Part shown: positions 1 through 9,617 of the stretch, in pieces
Layout of the letters: every line of letters starts with the position of its first letter
Numbering within the stretch: the first letter of the stretch is position 1
Assembly: GCA_018648265.1 (NCBI GenBank)
Contig: JABGRN010000019.1
Location: 1-64,000, forward strand
From: Prolixibacteraceae bacterium
Lineage (GTDB): Bacteria; Bacteroidota; Bacteroidia; Bacteroidales; Prolixibacteraceae
Direction of reading: 5' to 3'
Length of the DNA stretch: 64,000 nucleotides
Notes under the pieces: model-generated
Told to the model about the DNA's origin: nothing
What the model saw: the letters and a program-made list of their open reading frames with translations, nothing else
The model's database searches: none
Translations under genes and position numbers: made by a program

Positions 1-29
1 TAAAACTTCTCTGACCACGTTCAAAGAAC

Positions 30-194
30 GTGGGTTTTCACATTGAACTAAAAAGCGACAATAAATTCTTTGTTATGGCTGCCAGTTTAGCTCAACGTGC
101 CGTGGATTACGTGCTGGAACATCAGCAGAAACCGGTTGCACCTGCGGAAATCAATAACGAAAAAGAAGCCATTCCGGTTTCCTTCTCTTTTTAA
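30..194 (+). CDS. C-terminal end of an unidentified protein, or a small GTG-started ORF
   Basis: The frame is open from 15 to a TAA at 192-194, after a TGA at 12-14. It reads as a plausible protein tail containing MAASLAQRAVDYVLEH and ending in IPVSFSF. A GTG at 30 or an ATG at 75 could start it. Alternatively, it is the end of a longer gene whose upstream part lies outside the window or is frameshifted. It stops 10 bases before the methylase-like gene, so the two probably belong to one mobile-element operon. I do not recognise the family. Confidence 0.25.
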   Translation: MGFHIELKSDNKFFVMAASLAQRAVDYVLEHQQKPVAPAEINNEKEAIPVSFSF

Positions 195-204
195 AAGAAG
201 GGTT

Positions 205-846
205 ATGAAAAAAATACAAAAATTTGAATATCTAATCAACCGAATTGCACTCCGATATGGGGTGCATACGGTTTCTCCTGATTTCCTGACCCTGCTCATT
301 TGTGCTTTCTCACATGGTAGGATGGAAGATAAATACCTGGATACCATTCGTAAATATGAAAAGCCGGAAGCTTATCTGATTTCTGAAGCATTGGCTGCCC
401 TTGTTATTGAGATGACAGGCGATGGAACCGGGTTGGTAGATGTGCTGGGCGATTATTTTCAACAACATTTGAGCTTCGGCAAGAACGGCCAGTTTTTTAC
501 CCCACAACCCATTTGCGATATGATGGCAAGGATGCAAAATGCGACTCAACCAACGAAACGCATTGCCGACCCTGCTTGTAGTAGCGGACGAATGTTAATG
601 GCAATGGCAAAAGTCAATAGATTTTCTACTTTCTATGGGGCAGATGTGGATCCAAATTGTGCTAAAATGGCTGTAATAAATCTATGCCTAAACGGGATGT
701 TTGGTGAAATTGCCTGGATGAACAGCTTAACCAATGATTTTTATGCTGCATGGGAAATATTCCCAACAGTGAAAGGCGTTCCATGTATCCGGCAAATTTC
801 CGAAAAAGAGAGCTACATACATTTGAAATTTCCGGAGAAAAAATAG
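205..846 (+). CDS. N-6 adenine DNA methylase-like protein of a mobile element
   Basis: This 213-residue protein resembles the short N-6 DNA methylase-like proteins carried by Bacteroidota conjugative elements. The start at the ATG at 205 (MKKIQKFEYL) is chosen because the in-frame codons upstream look non-coding and overlap the previous reading frame. The middle holds a HsdM-type SAM-binding signature, DPACSSGRMLMAM, preceded by GQFFTPQPICDMMARM, which is typical of type I/IIG methylases ahead of motif I. The catalytic NPPY/F motif expected after motif I is not seen; the region reads NSLTNDFYAAWEI. The protein may therefore bind SAM or DNA without methylating, or may be a decayed or specialised derivative. 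A strong terminator-like stem follows at 956-989. The mobile-element setting is inferred from the family and from the small neighbours. Confidence 0.7.
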   Translation: MKKIQKFEYLINRIALRYGVHTVSPDFLTLLICAFSHGRMEDKYLDTIRKYEKPEAYLISEALAALVIEMTGDGTGLVDVLGDYFQQHLSFGKNGQFFTPQPICDMMARMQNATQPTKRIADPACSSGRMLMAMAKVNRFSTFYGADVDPNCAKMAVINLCLNGMFGEIAWMNSLTNDFYAAWEIFPTVKGVPCIRQISEKESYIHLKFPEKK

Positions 847-915
847 GAAACTAAAGTAATTAGGAGGGAGCAATTGATATTTGAATTCTGAATTTATTTT
901 CATAACTTGTACGTG

Positions 916-935
916 CAATGCCATTCCTGGCATTG
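916..935. terminator. 8-bp hairpin downstream of the methylase-like gene
   Basis: A perfect 8-bp stem (CAATGCCA and TGGCATTG) encloses a 4-base loop. It lies 70 bases after the methylase-like stop codon and has no T-tract. It may be a transcript-end or processing hairpin. Confidence 0.4.
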
Positions 936-955
936 TGTGTTTGGGGGTTAACATT

Positions 956-989
956 AAAGGGTGGTTATTGAACTGCCCTTTTTCTTTTT
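956..989 (+). terminator. Rho-independent terminator
   Basis: An 11-bp stem (AAAGGGTGGTT with AACTGCCCTTT, two G-U wobbles) with a 4-base loop at 967-970 is followed by TTCTTTTTC. The 847-1139 interval holds this element, the 916-935 hairpin and a 7-bp stem at 1096-1117, and I see no credible gene in it. Confidence 0.7.
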
Positions 990-1095
990 CTGAGAAGGAA
1001 ACCACTCCAAATTCCGTTACAAAGATATTGATCGCCCGTCAGAACCAGGCAAGGCCAAGCCCTTCGGGTTCGGTCAGCTTTCCTTTTTTTCAATT

Positions 1096-1117
1096 GTCCC
1101 CCTGTTTTTAGGGGGAC
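1096..1117. repeat. Short inverted repeat (GTCCCCC/GGGGGAC)
   Basis: A perfect 7-bp stem with an 8-base loop lies just upstream of the small ORF at 1140. Its role is unknown; it could influence translation initiation there. Confidence 0.4.
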
Positions 1118-1139
1118 GAGCGAAGCGGAGGGGGTCTGT

Positions 1140-1268
1140 ATGCACACCAGGAAACCAGACATTCAGCCTTGCACTTATCTGCCGCGGCTCAATGGTGTTG
1201 GTACCGTAATTTTAACCGGTGTGCCAGATACCAAAATAAATCCCAAGGGCATGGGTAAAACATTATGA
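1140..1268 (+). CDS. Small hypothetical ORF translationally coupled to the next gene
   Basis: A 42-residue ORF begins at the ATG at 1140, a few bases after a purine-rich GGAGGGGG that could serve as a ribosome binding site. Its TGA overlaps the ATG of the next gene (ATGA at 1265-1268), which is the usual sign of translational coupling. The C-terminal half (GVGTVILTGVPDTKINPKG) reads like real protein sequence. There is no recognisable domain. It could instead be a chance ORF or the tail of a decayed gene; the stop-start overlap is the main support. Confidence 0.4.
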   Translation: MHTRKPDIQPCTYLPRLNGVGTVILTGVPDTKINPKGMGKTL

Positions 1269-1621
1269 CAACAGCAACTGCGAAAAAAACAAACGGCAAA
1301 GCTGAAAGTGCAAAATTGGAAGTAGTAAAATCGGAACTTAAAAACGAGAATCCGATTATCAGTTTGGAAAAACGCATCCAGAAAGTGCAGAACCTGACCA
1401 TTGTGATTGAGAAGTGGCGGAAGCTTAACGATGCAAAACAGAACCTGAACGAGTTTCAGTTGGGCAACGATGGGTTGAGTGCCACAATTGCCCTGAGAGA
1501 TGCCGCAGGCCGAGAGTTTAAAACCAGCCACAACATTGTGGTAACAACGGTTTTAGAAACTGTGCAAAATGTGCTCGATGAAAAGATTACCGAAGTGGAA
1601 GCACAAATTAACTTCGAATAG
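1265..1621 (+). CDS. Conserved small protein of Bacteroidota mobile elements, function unknown
   Basis: This 118-residue soluble protein has a lysine- and alanine-rich N-terminus (MTTATAKKTNGKAESAK) and then an alpha-helical segment with coiled-coil character (ISLEKRIQKVQNLTIVIEKW). The C-terminal half resembles small accessory proteins found beside DNA methylase-like and mobilisation genes in Bacteroidota integrative elements. No enzymatic motif, signal peptide or membrane segment is visible. The start is fixed by the four-base overlap with the preceding small ORF. A clear intrinsic terminator lies just after the stop (1628-1649), so this is the last gene of the left-hand operon. The family resemblance is from memory and would need a profile search. 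Confidence 0.65.
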   Translation: MTTATAKKTNGKAESAKLEVVKSELKNENPIISLEKRIQKVQNLTIVIEKWRKLNDAKQNLNEFQLGNDGLSATIALRDAAGREFKTSHNIVVTTVLETVQNVLDEKITEVEAQINFE

Positions 1622-1627
1622 AAAGAG

Positions 1628-1649
1628 AAGGGGCGGAAGCCCCTTTTTT
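1628..1649 (+). terminator. Rho-independent terminator after the mobile-element operon
   Basis: A GC-rich stem (AGGGGC and GCCCCT) with a GGAA tetraloop is followed by a run of T. It ends the left-hand operon before the convergent HTCS gene. Confidence 0.85.
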
Positions 1650-1823
1650 GGTCTTTACGCCGTAATATTCCTATAAATTGGTACGTAGACAATTTACTTA
1701 TACTATGGAAGTAAGTATAAGGTGATATTTATTTGGCTTTACTTTTATTTAAAGAAATTCTTAAAAACTTCAATTGAAATCTGAGATTATGATTGTATTA
1801 ACGACTATGATCGTTTGTATTTT

Positions 1824-4800
1824 CTATTTCTCAAACTCACTCGGACTAACCCCAAACGCCTTTTTAAAACATTTTCGGAAATACTTTGGGTCGTTAAAAC
1901 CAACAGCATATGCAACTTCAGAAATCATTAGTTTTTTTTGTCGAAGCAGTTGAGTCGCTCGTTTCATTCGGAATGAACGAATAAATTCATTGGGTGTCAT
2001 TCCGGTTAAGGCTTTTAATTTTCTGTATAAATGAACAGTACTTAAATTGGTTTCAGAAGCTAGTTTTTCCACACTAAATTCAGGTTCAGAAATATTTTCT
2101 TCAATAACTTCACCAACCTTCGTCATAAATTTTTCATCAATCGAAATCACTTCAACTTCTTTAGGTTCGGGCATTTTTACCCCGGCATATTTCTGATGTA
2201 GTTTTGTACGGTTTTCAATAATATTTTTAACAACCAGCTGCAATTGTTCCACATTGAACGGTTTGGAAATGTAATAATCTGCACCAGTTTCAAGCCCTTC
2301 AATTTCACTGTCTCTGGTATTTTTAGCAGTTAACATAATTATCGGAATGTGATTCGAACTCAAATTCTTTTTAACACTTTTTGTAAATTCCAATCCGTCC
2401 ATTTCTGGCATCATTACATCTGTTATTATGAGATCCGGACCATTTCTGTGTACTTTTTCCAATCCCTCTCGTCCGTTTGAAGCCAATAAGATATTGTATT
2501 TTTTGTTGAATATTTCAGCAAGGAAATTTCGTAAATCATTATAATCTTCAACAATCAGAATCGTAATTTTTTTTGATGAAATGGGTTGGTCATCGCCCGA
2601 ATCTTCACTGTCGGGAAGAAGGGGGAGTGGCAGACTATTTACAGTTTCAACATAATCTTTTTCAGCAGTAACTTTTTGTGTGATTTCTTCCTCGGTGAAA
2701 AAATTTTCCAAAGCAGGCAGCCAAACATAAAACATGCTACCAACTCCCACTTCACTTTCCAACTGAATAAAACCACGGTGCAGTTCAACCATTTTTTTTG
2801 TAAACGATAAACCAATTCCTGTTCCACCAACATTTAGTTTTCCTGAATCGATTTGAGCGAAACGGTCAAAAATGTATTGTTTATTATCTTCACTGATACC
2901 TTTTCCTGTATCTTCAACAACTAAACAAAAATAATCTTCTTTCGATTCATTTGTTACATTTGACAGAAAATCAATTTCACCTTTGTTTTTTAACGACACT
3001 TTTATGGTTCCACCTACTGGTGTAAATTTAAATGCGTTTGATAGTAAATTGTAGTAAATCTTTTCCACCTTATCTTGATCGTACCAGTAATGAACCGAAT
3101 CATGATCTGATTCAAACGAAAAGTCGAGGTTTTTTTGACTAGCAAAATCCTGAAAATTATCAGAAAGATTTCGAAGTTGTTCACCAATGTCGGAATAACT
3201 CACATGTAATTTCATTTTGTTTTTTTCGGCTTTCCTAAAATCCAGCAGCTGCTCAACAAGTTTTGAAAGTATTGAAACGCTACGGTTCATCATATTTAAA
3301 TAATTCTCTTTTTGTGTTTCCGGTAGTTTGCCTTTGCTGTTAATTAATTTTTGTAGTGGCCCGGAAATCAATGTTAGTGGTGTTCGAAATTCGTGCGAAA
3401 TATTTGTGAAAAACTGTAATTTAAACTGGTCAATCTCAACCTGACATTTATGTTCTTCTTTTTCTTTAGCTAATTCGCGCTTAATACGAATTCTTGCTTT
3501 CATTTGCTCTCTTATAAAATATACAATGGTTAGTATTACCAAAACATATAATAGTATGGCGAGGTTAGTTTTTGCCAGGGGTGGTGAAATTTTGAATTCA
3601 ATTGTTTTTTCGTTGTCGCCCCATTCTCCATTAATATTCGATGCTTTTATCCTGAATTTGTATTTGCCTCTTTTTAGTCCTGTATAGATAACCATTCTGT
3701 TGTTGTACGGGGCATAATTCCAGTCTTTATCTGCACCTTCCAGTTTGTATGCAAATTCAATTTTTTCCGGGTAAACGTATTCAATGGCCGTAAAATCGAA
3801 GTTTATCACATTTTCGTTATGTTTTAGTTCAATTTTCGGAGAAAGATTCAACGATTTATTAAAAAGCACCCTGTCACCCACTTCTTCTCCGGGATAAATA
3901 TTTTGACTGTTAATTTTAATTCCTGTAAAATAAACTTTTGGGAACTCACTTTTCTTTAAAATTTTCTCAGGATTAAAAACACTGACACCTGAATTACCAC
4001 CAAACATTAATTCGTTCCTTGAATTCCGAATGCACGATGACAAATTAAAAATATCTCCTTGTAGCCCGTCTTTTTTATAATAATTCCTGAATTTGTTATC
4101 CTCCGGATTAAAACTGGACAATCCGTTTTGTGTGCTAATCCAAATAGTTCCAGACATGTCCTCCTGAATTCCTTTAATTACATTATCAGCCAATCCGTCG
4201 GATTTAAAAAAGGATTGAAATTCTCTGGTCTGTTTATTAAATAAATTTAAACCTTCCTGAGTTCCTACCCATAATCTTCCTTTCGAATCTTCAAAAATTG
4301 TATTTACAAGGTCGTTGCTAATACTATTTTTATCATCTGGATTATGTGTATGATGAATAAATTGGGCATTTTGTAAATTGGTATTTTCTTTTAATACTAA
4401 TTGGTCTAAACCGCCGCCCCACGAACAAATCCATAAATTTTGATCATCATCTTCGTAAACTGCACGGATAAAATTGAAACTAAGCGAAGTTTCAACTTGC
4501 GAATTATTTTTGAAATGATAAAATTTGTTTTCGTTCCAATCGTATTTATCTAACCCATCGTATGTAGCAATCCAAATTCCCGATTCATCTTTTGCCGGAA
4601 AAATAAACCAAATATTGGCATCAGAAATACTATTTGGATTCTGAGAATCATGTTTGAAACTTTGAAACTGATCAGTTTTTGGGTTGTACATATTCACCCC
4701 TTTTGTTGTCCCGATCCAAAGTTGTCCGAGATAGTCGAAACAGGTAGATTCAACAATATCGCTGCATAACGAAGCAGAATTATTTGGATCGTGGTAAAAT

Positions 4801-6077
4801 GCCTCAAAACTTGCAGTTGTAGGATCATACTTGTTCAATCCACCACCAAAAGTTCCGAACCAAAACTTTCCATCTGGACTTTCCGAAATTGCTTTTATTA
4901 CATTGTTTGATAAACTATTAGAATTATTTGGAATGTGCTGGAGATGTGTAAAAATCTGTGTTCCGGGATTTACACGGTCGATACCTGTCTCTCTTGCAGC
5001 AATCCACAGAAGTCCATCATCGGTAGAATTCACTGAAAACAGATGGTTTCTGCTAATTGATTGATCATTGTAAACATCATGCTGATATTTTTTGAAAGTT
5101 TCTTCTCGAGGATTGAAAAGGAAAAGACCTCCTCCAAATGTTCCAATCCAAATTTGTCCATTTCCATCTTCAACAATGGAATAAATGTTTTCTTCCGAAA
5201 ACCAATTTTCAGCATCTCTTTTGGGGAGATAATGTTTAAAAGTAATTTCCGACTGTTTTGTATCAATAATAGTAAAACCATTGTCACTTCCAACCAAAAT
5301 ATTACCCTGATTATCTTCTTCAATAGTGAAAATTACCGATTCTCCAAATTCGGAGTTGTCAGGTCTTTTAGAAGAAATATGCTGGAATTTGAAAGTGCCG
5401 TAATTTTTATCTTCTGCAGACAATAAACTTAGTCCGCCCCCTTCAGTACCAATCCATAAATTATCGTTACTATCAGAAAACAGGCAAAATATTCGGTTAT
5501 TACTTAGCGTTGATGAATCTGTGTATTCAGAATAGAATCGTTGAAATGAGGGTTGTTCGTTTTCCCAACTGGTTAATTTATTTAGTCCGTAAAAAGTGCC
5601 AATCCAAAGACTTCCATTTTTATCTTCTGTAATTGCAGAAATGGTATTATTAGAAAGACTGCCCGGATTGTCTGCTTCGCTTAAAAAATGAACAAGTAGC
5701 TCATCGACAGGGTTATAAAGGTTTAATCCTTTATCTGTGCCAATCCATATTCGTCTGGATTTATCTTCAAACAAAGATTTAATTACTCCATTGCTTAAAG
5801 TATTTTTTTGTTCATCTCCGTAATTATATGTTTTAATTTGAAATCCGTCATATTTATTCAGACCTGCGTCAGTACCAAACCACATAAATCCCTGGTGGTC
5901 TTTTAAAATAATACTTGTAACATTCGAGCTTAATCCCTGTTCGGCTGTTAAATGTTTAAATTTTAACTCAGCCTCAGCTTTTCCCCAAAATGGTTTCTGA
6001 CCAAACGAATTAATTTGGAATAAAAAGCAGATTGGGAGTATTAACAATAGAAAACGATTTGCGAAATTTAAATTCAT
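1824..6077 (-). CDS. Hybrid two-component system regulator (HTCS) of the polysaccharide utilization locus
   Basis: This 1417-residue one-protein signalling system senses a glycan fragment in the periplasm and activates the locus. The start at 6077 gives a signal peptide (MNLNFANRFLLLILPICFLF); the 40 in-frame codons upstream look non-coding. Residues about 35-705 carry some fourteen Reg_prop repeats (GLNKYDGF, GLNLYNP, GLNLFNKQT and others), enough for two seven-bladed propellers. A Y_Y_Y domain follows (about 755-830), then one transmembrane helix (about 835-853) and a histidine kinase with SHEFRTPLT (His895). The ATPase has DTGKGIS and GGTGIGLSF. A receiver domain has phospho-acceptor Asp1220 in ITDVMMPEMDG, and an AraC-type HTH occupies about 1320-1417. 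All catalytic boxes are intact. It is divergent from susC, the classic regulator position. It is the only intact regulator in the window. Confidence 0.97.
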   Translation of the reverse strand: MNLNFANRFLLLILPICFLFQINSFGQKPFWGKAEAELKFKHLTAEQGLSSNVTSIILKDHQGFMWFGTDAGLNKYDGFQIKTYNYGDEQKNTLSNGVIKSLFEDKSRRIWIGTDKGLNLYNPVDELLVHFLSEADNPGSLSNNTISAITEDKNGSLWIGTFYGLNKLTSWENEQPSFQRFYSEYTDSSTLSNNRIFCLFSDSNDNLWIGTEGGGLSLLSAEDKNYGTFKFQHISSKRPDNSEFGESVIFTIEEDNQGNILVGSDNGFTIIDTKQSEITFKHYLPKRDAENWFSEENIYSIVEDGNGQIWIGTFGGGLFLFNPREETFKKYQHDVYNDQSISRNHLFSVNSTDDGLLWIAARETGIDRVNPGTQIFTHLQHIPNNSNSLSNNVIKAISESPDGKFWFGTFGGGLNKYDPTTASFEAFYHDPNNSASLCSDIVESTCFDYLGQLWIGTTKGVNMYNPKTDQFQSFKHDSQNPNSISDANIWFIFPAKDESGIWIATYDGLDKYDWNENKFYHFKNNSQVETSLSFNFIRAVYEDDDQNLWICSWGGGLDQLVLKENTNLQNAQFIHHTHNPDDKNSISNDLVNTIFEDSKGRLWVGTQEGLNLFNKQTREFQSFFKSDGLADNVIKGIQEDMSGTIWISTQNGLSSFNPEDNKFRNYYKKDGLQGDIFNLSSCIRNSRNELMFGGNSGVSVFNPEKILKKSEFPKVYFTGIKINSQNIYPGEEVGDRVLFNKSLNLSPKIELKHNENVINFDFTAIEYVYPEKIEFAYKLEGADKDWNYAPYNNRMVIYTGLKRGKYKFRIKASNINGEWGDNEKTIEFKISPPLAKTNLAILLYVLVILTIVYFIREQMKARIRIKRELAKEKEEHKCQVEIDQFKLQFFTNISHEFRTPLTLISGPLQKLINSKGKLPETQKENYLNMMNRSVSILSKLVEQLLDFRKAEKNKMKLHVSYSDIGEQLRNLSDNFQDFASQKNLDFSFESDHDSVHYWYDQDKVEKIYYNLLSNAFKFTPVGGTIKVSLKNKGEIDFLSNVTNESKEDYFCLVVEDTGKGISEDNKQYIFDRFAQIDSGKLNVGGTGIGLSFTKKMVELHRGFIQLESEVGVGSMFYVWLPALENFFTEEEITQKVTAEKDYVETVNSLPLPLLPDSEDSGDDQPISSKKITILIVEDYNDLRNFLAEIFNKKYNILLASNGREGLEKVHRNGPDLIITDVMMPEMDGLEFTKSVKKNLSSNHIPIIMLTAKNTRDSEIEGLETGADYYISKPFNVEQLQLVVKNIIENRTKLHQKYAGVKMPEPKEVEVISIDEKFMTKVGEVIEENISEPEFSVEKLASETNLSTVHLYRKLKALTGMTPNEFIRSFRMKRATQLLRQKKLMISEVAYAVGFNDPKYFRKCFKKAFGVSPSEFEK

Positions 6078-6318
6078 AAAAACAGGACCTTTTTCACGGA
6101 TTGATATAGAACTATAAATTAAACACTTTTTAACTTCATTTAGATTGACTGAACCTAAATGTAAGAAAATTACCCCACTTTGGAAAGAAATGTGCATTTT
6201 TCCGTTGGATTTGCCCCCTTACAGAAAGATATCTGCACCCAATAGATTTTTACATCAAAGTACTTTTAACCATCGAAAAATTTAATTGAAAATCTAACAA
6301 GTGTAAAAATCATTATTT
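6078..6318. promoter_or_regulatory. Divergent intergenic region between HTCS and susC
   Basis: These 241 bases must hold the susC promoter, the HTCS promoter and presumably the HTCS binding site. A near match to the Bacteroidota -7 element (TACTTTTA) lies at 6261-6268, but no convincing -33 element is at the expected spacing. I could not pick out a direct-repeat operator by eye. Confidence 0.4.
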
Positions 6319-9300
6319 ATGAGAAACTACAAAAAAGACAAATTTCTATTTGGAAGAATGTTCTCAGGTAGTTTGGGAATTTTTCTTTCGATGCTGTGTT
6401 TGGTACTATTCCAAACAACCGGATTTGCACAAACAAAGACAGTAAATGGTACTGTTACTACTGATTCCGGAGAGTCACTGCCCGGTGTTTCTATTGTTAT
6501 TAAAGGAACAACACAGGGAACCACTACCAATATGGATGGTGAGTTTCAAATTGGCGTTAATGAAAACAATGTATTAGTGTTTTCATTTATAGGTTTTGAA
6601 TTACAGGAAGTTCCCGTTGCAGGACAAACGACAATTAATGTTGTTTTGCAACAGGACATTGAATCTATTGAGGAGGTTGTTGTTACTGGTTATTCAACTC
6701 AGTCAAAAGTAACTGTTACTACTTCAATTGTAACAGTGGATGCTGAACCTCTTCAAAACATTCCTGCGGGGGGTAATGCAGCAAATGCTCTTATTGGAAA
6801 GGTATCAGGTGTTTCAGTCATTCAAAGTGACGGGCGTTCGGGTTCAGCACCTGCTATTCAGATCAGGGGTGGTACAACACCAGGGTTTGGTGGCGATAGT
6901 CCATTGTATATTGTTGACGGATTCGTACAGGATGATTTGGGTTCCATTGACATGAACGATGTAGAAGAATTTACCATTTTAAAAGATGCAGCGTCTGCTG
7001 CTATTTATGGAGCGGAGGCAGCCAATGGTGTAATCATTGTTAAAACCAGGCGAGGGAAAAAAGGTAAATTTAATGTTCAATTTAAGTATTCCAAGGAATT
7101 TCAGAATATTGACAGGCATAAGCAAGAAACCCTGACTTTTGAAGAAGAGTTGTATTACGCAAGAATGTCGTACTTAAATTATGAACGCAGTATCGGTTAT
7201 CAGTTTGTTGATGGAAGAGCCCATTGGTGGTCTGCTGTTCAGAAATTTAGTCCGGAACAGCCTGGGTATATTGAAAACGCTGCTTCAACAGTATACTGGT
7301 TAGATGACGTCCTCCAATATGGTGGTGGAAGTTTGCCTGATGGATATTATCAAACAACTGACCCTGTAACCGGCAGGCAACTTGCTTATATTGCAACTGA
7401 CTGGCAAGATAAAACTCTTACGAGTGGTGACGCTGACAGTTATTTTTTAAATTTGAGTGGTGGTACCGATAAAGCTACTTATAGTATATCCGGGAGTTAT
7501 CTCGATGTTAACGGGGTTGGTGTATTTAATGACTACTTAAGGTATTATTTGAATGGAAACGCAGAATTTCAGTTATCTGACAAAGTAAAGTCCGGGATTA
7601 GTTTTAATTATGGTATTGAAGATGAAAACGGCGGAGAAGGTAATAGCTGGTACGAGAGGTCTGGAAGGCAAGCATCAACAGTAAGGTATTATAATGATGA
7701 TGGTACCCCTGCTCCAAACTTTAAAAACAGTGGTAAATATAATCCTGAATATTATGAAGATAATCTTCTAAGGGAGCGGATTAATACAGATATGAAATTA
7801 AGGGCTTTCATGGAATGGGAAATTATTGATGGCTTAAAATTCAAACCCTCTGTACAATTGAGACAAGAATCAGCTAATTACTTATCTTTTATTTATGAAA
7901 ACTTAATACAAGGTTCAAAGCGTAGTCAATCAGGATGGATGACTAATGAACTTAATACTCAGTTTGAAGCTCTTTTAACGTATGATAAAACATTCAATGA
8001 TTTTCATAACCTGAGTTTATTAGGAGGTACATCATTCAGAAATGGATATGCATACGTTATGTCATCATCAACTTTTGGAGCGTCAACAGATTTAATCCCA
8101 ACGATTATTTCTTCTCTCCCTGCGGAAAATTCAACGACTTATACCACGTATGGAAAAACTGCCATACAAAGTTGGTTTGGGCGTTTACGTTATGACTATG
8201 ATAAACGTTACCTTTTTAATGCCTCACTTAGGTATGACGGGCATTATAAGTTTACCGAAGACAATAAATTTGGATTTTTCCCAGGAGTTTCGGCTGGCTG
8301 GAATATTGACAAAGAAGGTTTTTGGAGTGGTATGGACATGTCAAGCTGGTTTAAAAAAGCAAAACTTACTGCTTCATATGGAGAAGCTGGAAAATCCAAA
8401 AATTTGAGTATTAATGATACCAATGGTGCCTATTCTACAAATACCTATGCCGGAGTAGGAGGTATTTATCAATCGACCTTACAAAACACCTCTTTAGTTT
8501 GGGAAACAACCAGAGAAATGGGAACCAAGCTTGAAATGGGATTTCTTGAAGATAATAGATTAAATGCTTCTATTGAATATTACGATAAGGCATCTGTTAA
8601 CAGATTATATTCAGAACCATTGCCTTCTTTTACAGGATTTAGCGGAATCAGGACTAATATTGGGACTTTTGCTAGTAAAGGCCTTGAAATAGTTATTGAT
8701 GCAAAAATTGTAAATACTGATAAATTATCATGGAATGCATCAGCATTTTATAATGATTTTTTAAGTCAAAAAACCACAAAATTACCTGAAAATGGTACCG
8801 AGAGCAATCGTATAAGTGGTTACTTTGTTACCAATCCTGATGATCCGACCGGAGATCCTATTCTTGTGGGAGGTTATGCTGAAGGAGAACGCTGGGGCGC
8901 TGTTTATGGCTATGTAAATGAAGGTGTAATACAAAACTGGGATGAAGCAGATGCTTATAACGCAACTCACTACGATGAAATTTCAGCATCTTCGGCAAAT
9001 AAAAGGCAAATTAAAAAACCCGGTGATTATGCATGGGCTGATTTAAACGGTGATGGATTGGTTAATTCTTATGACCGGGAGTTTAAAGGTTGGGCAACAC
9101 CTGATAAAAGGTTTGGTACGACCAATAGATTTCATTACAAATCGGGTAGTTTTGGCGATTTTATGTTTTCATTTACACTGGAAGCTATGACAGGAGCTAT
9201 TTCTGATGACTGGCATGGTATGAGGATGATAGCTCAGGCACAAGGAGCGGACAGGCCTGGTTTAACTGTTAGAGAATCATGGCTCGAAGAAGGAGATAAT

Positions 9301-9606
9301 AATTTCTCAATGTATGCCTGGGCAAACCGGCATGCGGCATGGAATTATGAAAGAAATAGTGAACCCTTTATGCAATCAACAGATTACCTGGCTCTAAGAA
9401 ATATAGAATTTAAATATACACTTCCAAAGGCTTGGGCTAATAAAATCGGACTTGCAGATTTTAGTGCATTTGCTTCAGCAACTAATGTAGGGTATTTAAC
9501 AAATTACAAAGGTCCGGACCCTTCTCAGACAGATGCCGCAGATAAGCTTAGAACTGTCCCACCGGCACCACTGATTATGAACTTTGGAATAGATGTTAAA
9601 TTTTAA
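6319..9606 (+). CDS. susC: SusC/RagA-family TonB-dependent outer membrane transporter
   Basis: This 1095-residue outer membrane importer moves glycan oligomers into the periplasm using TonB energy. After a signal peptide (residues 1-38) comes a carboxypeptidase-D-regulatory-like domain (about 39-110; GTVTTDSGESLPGVSIV). A TonB-box-like stretch SIEEVVVTGY lies at 116-125. The plug domain follows (IRGGTTPGFGGDSPLYIVDG, DAASAAIYG) and then a long beta-barrel ending in an aromatic residue (FGIDVKF), as expected for outer membrane insertion. Length and architecture are normal for SusC. It lies 11 bases before the susD partner and runs opposite to the HTCS gene that probably activates it. The substrate is not readable from the sequence; the neighbours point to sialylated or sulfated glycans. 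Confidence 0.97.
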   Translation: MRNYKKDKFLFGRMFSGSLGIFLSMLCLVLFQTTGFAQTKTVNGTVTTDSGESLPGVSIVIKGTTQGTTTNMDGEFQIGVNENNVLVFSFIGFELQEVPVAGQTTINVVLQQDIESIEEVVVTGYSTQSKVTVTTSIVTVDAEPLQNIPAGGNAANALIGKVSGVSVIQSDGRSGSAPAIQIRGGTTPGFGGDSPLYIVDGFVQDDLGSIDMNDVEEFTILKDAASAAIYGAEAANGVIIVKTRRGKKGKFNVQFKYSKEFQNIDRHKQETLTFEEELYYARMSYLNYERSIGYQFVDGRAHWWSAVQKFSPEQPGYIENAASTVYWLDDVLQYGGGSLPDGYYQTTDPVTGRQLAYIATDWQDKTLTSGDADSYFLNLSGGTDKATYSISGSYLDVNGVGVFNDYLRYYLNGNAEFQLSDKVKSGISFNYGIEDENGGEGNSWYERSGRQASTVRYYNDDGTPAPNFKNSGKYNPEYYEDNLLRERINTDMKLRAFMEWEIIDGLKFKPSVQLRQESANYLSFIYENLIQGSKRSQSGWMTNELNTQFEALLTYDKTFNDFHNLSLLGGTSFRNGYAYVMSSSTFGASTDLIPTIISSLPAENSTTYTTYGKTAIQSWFGRLRYDYDKRYLFNASLRYDGHYKFTEDNKFGFFPGVSAGWNIDKEGFWSGMDMSSWFKKAKLTASYGEAGKSKNLSINDTNGAYSTNTYAGVGGIYQSTLQNTSLVWETTREMGTKLEMGFLEDNRLNASIEYYDKASVNRLYSEPLPSFTGFSGIRTNIGTFASKGLEIVIDAKIVNTDKLSWNASAFYNDFLSQKTTKLPENGTESNRISGYFVTNPDDPTGDPILVGGYAEGERWGAVYGYVNEGVIQNWDEADAYNATHYDEISASSANKRQIKKPGDYAWADLNGDGLVNSYDREFKGWATPDKRFGTTNRFHYKSGSFGDFMFSFTLEAMTGAISDDWHGMRMIAQAQGADRPGLTVRESWLEEGDNNFSMYAWANRHAAWNYERNSEPFMQSTDYLALRNIEFKYTLPKAWANKIGLADFSAFASATNVGYLTNYKGPDPSQTDAADKLRTVPPAPLIMNFGIDVKF

Positions 9607-9617
9607 AATAAAGCAAT

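Noticed and set aside
881-1111. A 76-codon frame after the methylase-like gene
   Set aside because: It runs through a strong terminator and a hairpin and has low-complexity, non-protein-like sequence.
4831-5426. Plus-strand frames of 77 and 121 codons inside the HTCS gene
   Set aside because: They are antisense shadows of the propeller repeats with no domain, signal or ribosome binding site.
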